From NCBI RefSeq assembly GCF_003182095.1, contig NZ_QGTJ01000001.1:520380-584379 (forward strand): 64,000 nt of DNA, given 5' to 3'. The notes beneath the pieces are model-generated. The model made no database searches. It was not told the origin of the DNA and saw only the letters and a program-made list of their open reading frames with translations. This DNA comes from Plasticicumulans acidivorans. GTDB lineage: Bacteria; Pseudomonadota; Gammaproteobacteria; Competibacterales; Competibacteraceae. Shown piece by piece: positions 62,757 through 64,000 of the stretch. The first letter of the stretch is position 1, and the number at the start of each line of letters is the position of its first letter. A program made the translations under genes and the position numbers.

Positions 62757-62848
62757 TGGCGGAGAGGGTGGGATTCGAACCCACGTGGGGCTATTAACCC
62801 CCATCCGATTTCGAGTCGGCGCCGTTATGGCCACTTCGGTACCTCTCC
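62757..62848 (-). tRNA. tRNA-Ser(CGA)
   Basis: Read on the minus strand, the 92-nt gene has a perfect 7-bp acceptor stem (GGAGAGG/CCTCTCC), discriminator G, an encoded CCA end, the serine-type long variable arm, T-loop GTTCGAATC and anticodon loop CTCGAAA, giving anticodon CGA for codon UCG. Its first 24 nt are also the last codons and stop of tadA, so the two are transcribed together and separated by processing. Confidence 0.95.
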
Positions 62849-63412
62849 GTCGAGGCGCGCGACTATACAAGGATCGGTGTCGTTCGCCAAGCCTTGCTCG
62901 CCGCCATCCCGTGCTTTTCCACGTCGGGCGCGAAAAAACGCCCGCAGCACAGCGGCGCTGTCATCTCGCAGCAGGCCTTGCTCAACGACGCAGCGGTGGT
63001 TCAGGCGCGGGTCGCGCATCAGGTCGAACACGCTGCCACCGGCGCCGGTACGCGGATCCGCGGCAGCGAAGACGACGCGCGCGACACGGGCATGGACCAG
63101 TGCACCGGCGCACATCGGACAGGGCTCCAGCGTGACGTAGAGCGTGCTGCCGGGCAGACGGTAATTGCCAACCGTGCCTGCGGCGGCGCGCAGGGCGAGC
63201 ATTTCGGCGTGGGCACTGGGATCGACGCAGCCGATCGGCGCATTCGCCCCCTCGCCGAGCAGCGCACCGTCACGCACCAGCACCGCGCCGACCGGCACTT
63301 CCCCGGCAGCTTCGGCACGCTGCGCCAGCACGAGCGCGTGACGCATCCAGCGCTCATCGTCGACACTGAACGCAGCGGCGACATCCCCGGCCCTGACCGA
63401 CGCTGCGCTCAC
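62825..63412 (-). CDS. tadA: tRNA-specific adenosine deaminase
   Basis: TadA deaminates wobble A34 of tRNA(Arg)(ACG) to inosine. The 195-aa protein carries the zinc site HAEMLAL (His ligand and catalytic Glu) and PCPMCAGALVHAR (two Cys ligands), plus the C-terminal FDLMRDPRLNHR seen in TadA. I choose GTG 63412, which overlaps the DUF1840 stop as GTGA and has a GGGAG site; a GTG 12 nt earlier is also in frame. The last codons GEVPKWP and the stop lie inside tRNA-Ser, which extends the tail by about 20 residues past the usual end. Confidence 0.93.
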   Translation of the reverse strand: MSAASVRAGDVAAAFSVDDERWMRHALVLAQRAEAAGEVPVGAVLVRDGALLGEGANAPIGCVDPSAHAEMLALRAAAGTVGNYRLPGSTLYVTLEPCPMCAGALVHARVARVVFAAADPRTGAGGSVFDLMRDPRLNHRCVVEQGLLRDDSAAVLRAFFRARRGKARDGGEQGLANDTDPCIVARLDGEVPKWP

Positions 63413-63753
63413 GCCGGCTCCCACATGAAGTAGGACCGGGTCTTCACGGCTTCGCGCAGCAGTTCGAGCAGCGGCGCGGCGCGGACCAGCAGTCCAGGAC
63501 CGACCTCGGCAACCTCCCGGCCCTCCTCCGCGGCCTGCTCAGCCTGTGCCTCATTCACCCGCACGGCATCCGCCTCGCTGTCGCGCAAGGCTTCGAGCGC
63601 CTGCTCCAGGCAGGACAAGGCATGCGGAACGTCCTCTGCCATCAAAGCGCCTTTCGGTGCCCCGCTGGTATCCATCAGCTTCAACAGTTCGTGCGCCGCA
63701 CTTTCGAACATCATGATGCTGCCGGTGTTCTCGCCATGGAATCGAATCAGCAT
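63409..63753 (-). CDS. DUF1840 family protein
   Basis: A 114-aa soluble protein of the DUF1840 family: LIRFHGENTGSIMMFESAAHELLKLM, the conserved start, followed by a charged helical middle and LLVRAAPLLELLREAVKTRSYFMWEPA at the end. The ATG has an AGGGAGGGT ribosome site; the frame extends upstream without family features. Its function is unknown. Its stop overlaps the tadA start, so they are translationally coupled. Confidence 0.85.
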   Translation of the reverse strand: MLIRFHGENTGSIMMFESAAHELLKLMDTSGAPKGALMAEDVPHALSCLEQALEALRDSEADAVRVNEAQAEQAAEEGREVAEVGPGLLVRAAPLLELLREAVKTRSYFMWEPA

Positions 63754-63926
63754 GAACAACCCTCCCTTCAGGGCCAGCTCGCACCACCGCTCAGCCGGCC
63801 TGTCTCGACCTGTTTTCAGAATACTGACTGAGCAGCACCACGCCACCACAGCTTCAAGACAGGCTGCAGCCCCAGGCAAACGGCAGCGGAGTTTTATAGA
63901 GGTTTTACAGAACACCTGAAAAGACA

Positions 63927-64000
<74 letters not shown>

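Overview
The window is 64 kb of GC-rich, densely coded chromosomal DNA. It probably comes from a gammaproteobacterium: it holds an IscR with the E. coli Cys/His spacing, a DUF1249 (YqiB-like) protein, YqcC, a YheS-type ABC-F protein, Hda, SelO, GluQ-RS and PpsA. The exact lineage cannot be read from the sequence. Several proteins (ThrC, DUF1840, Dcd type) look like families shared with Betaproteobacteria, so a lineage near that border such as Chromatiales, Nevskiales or Competibacteraceae is an inference only.

Layout. 0-5.6 kb: a phosphoesterase and an uncharacterised gene, autoregulated iscR with a recognisable IscR type-1 site, a DUF1249 gene, and ppsA. 5.7-15.7 kb: a CPA2 antiporter, gluQ, acetyl-CoA synthetase behind a 0.7-kb AT-rich gap, a lipoprotein with an M48 peptidase fold but a substituted catalytic Glu, an MFS transporter, selO, yqcC and a DUF486 protein. 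15.7-25 kb: a YheS-like ABC-F ATPase; hda, a PerM-like permease and a PgsA-like gene facing left; then purM-purN continuing into three DUF3108 genes interleaved with yjbQ; then dcd. 25-31.6 kb: apbC, a large HD-GYP sensor, and the formaldehyde detoxification pair frmA-fghA.

31.7-46 kb is a complete glycogen metabolism locus. glgC-glgB-glgX-treZ-malQ form a leftward operon with short gaps or overlaps. glgA is divergent from glgC, and glgP converges on malQ. Together they make ADP-glucose (GlgC), polymerise it (GlgA), branch it (GlgB) and break it down (GlgP, GlgX, MalQ). TreZ would release trehalose from maltooligosyl-trehalose, but no treY is present to make its substrate.

46-58 kb: an exonuclease, a TauE/SafE permease, ferredoxin-NADP reductase, a ZntB-like transporter, a periplasmic alpha-carbonic anhydrase, a CHAP-domain protein, threonine synthase, a flavin reductase, a LysR regulator divergent from an MFS-MOSC pair with a dyad LysR box between them, a glycine-zipper protein and a GNAT enzyme.

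58.3-61.4 kb is the most unusual part: a very small, eroding CRISPR array (37-bp repeats) beside a five-gene leftward operon. The operon holds an unknown 105-aa protein, Cas2, canonical Cas1, a second short Cas1-like protein lacking the catalytic residues, and a second Cas2. No interference genes lie in the window. The operon abuts a scarred region (61.5-62.7 kb) with the remains of a lysR and an MFS gene joined by a deletion. The window ends with tadA, whose stop codon lies inside a tRNA-Ser(CGA) gene, a DUF1840 gene, and the 3' part of a probable tRNA-Pro.
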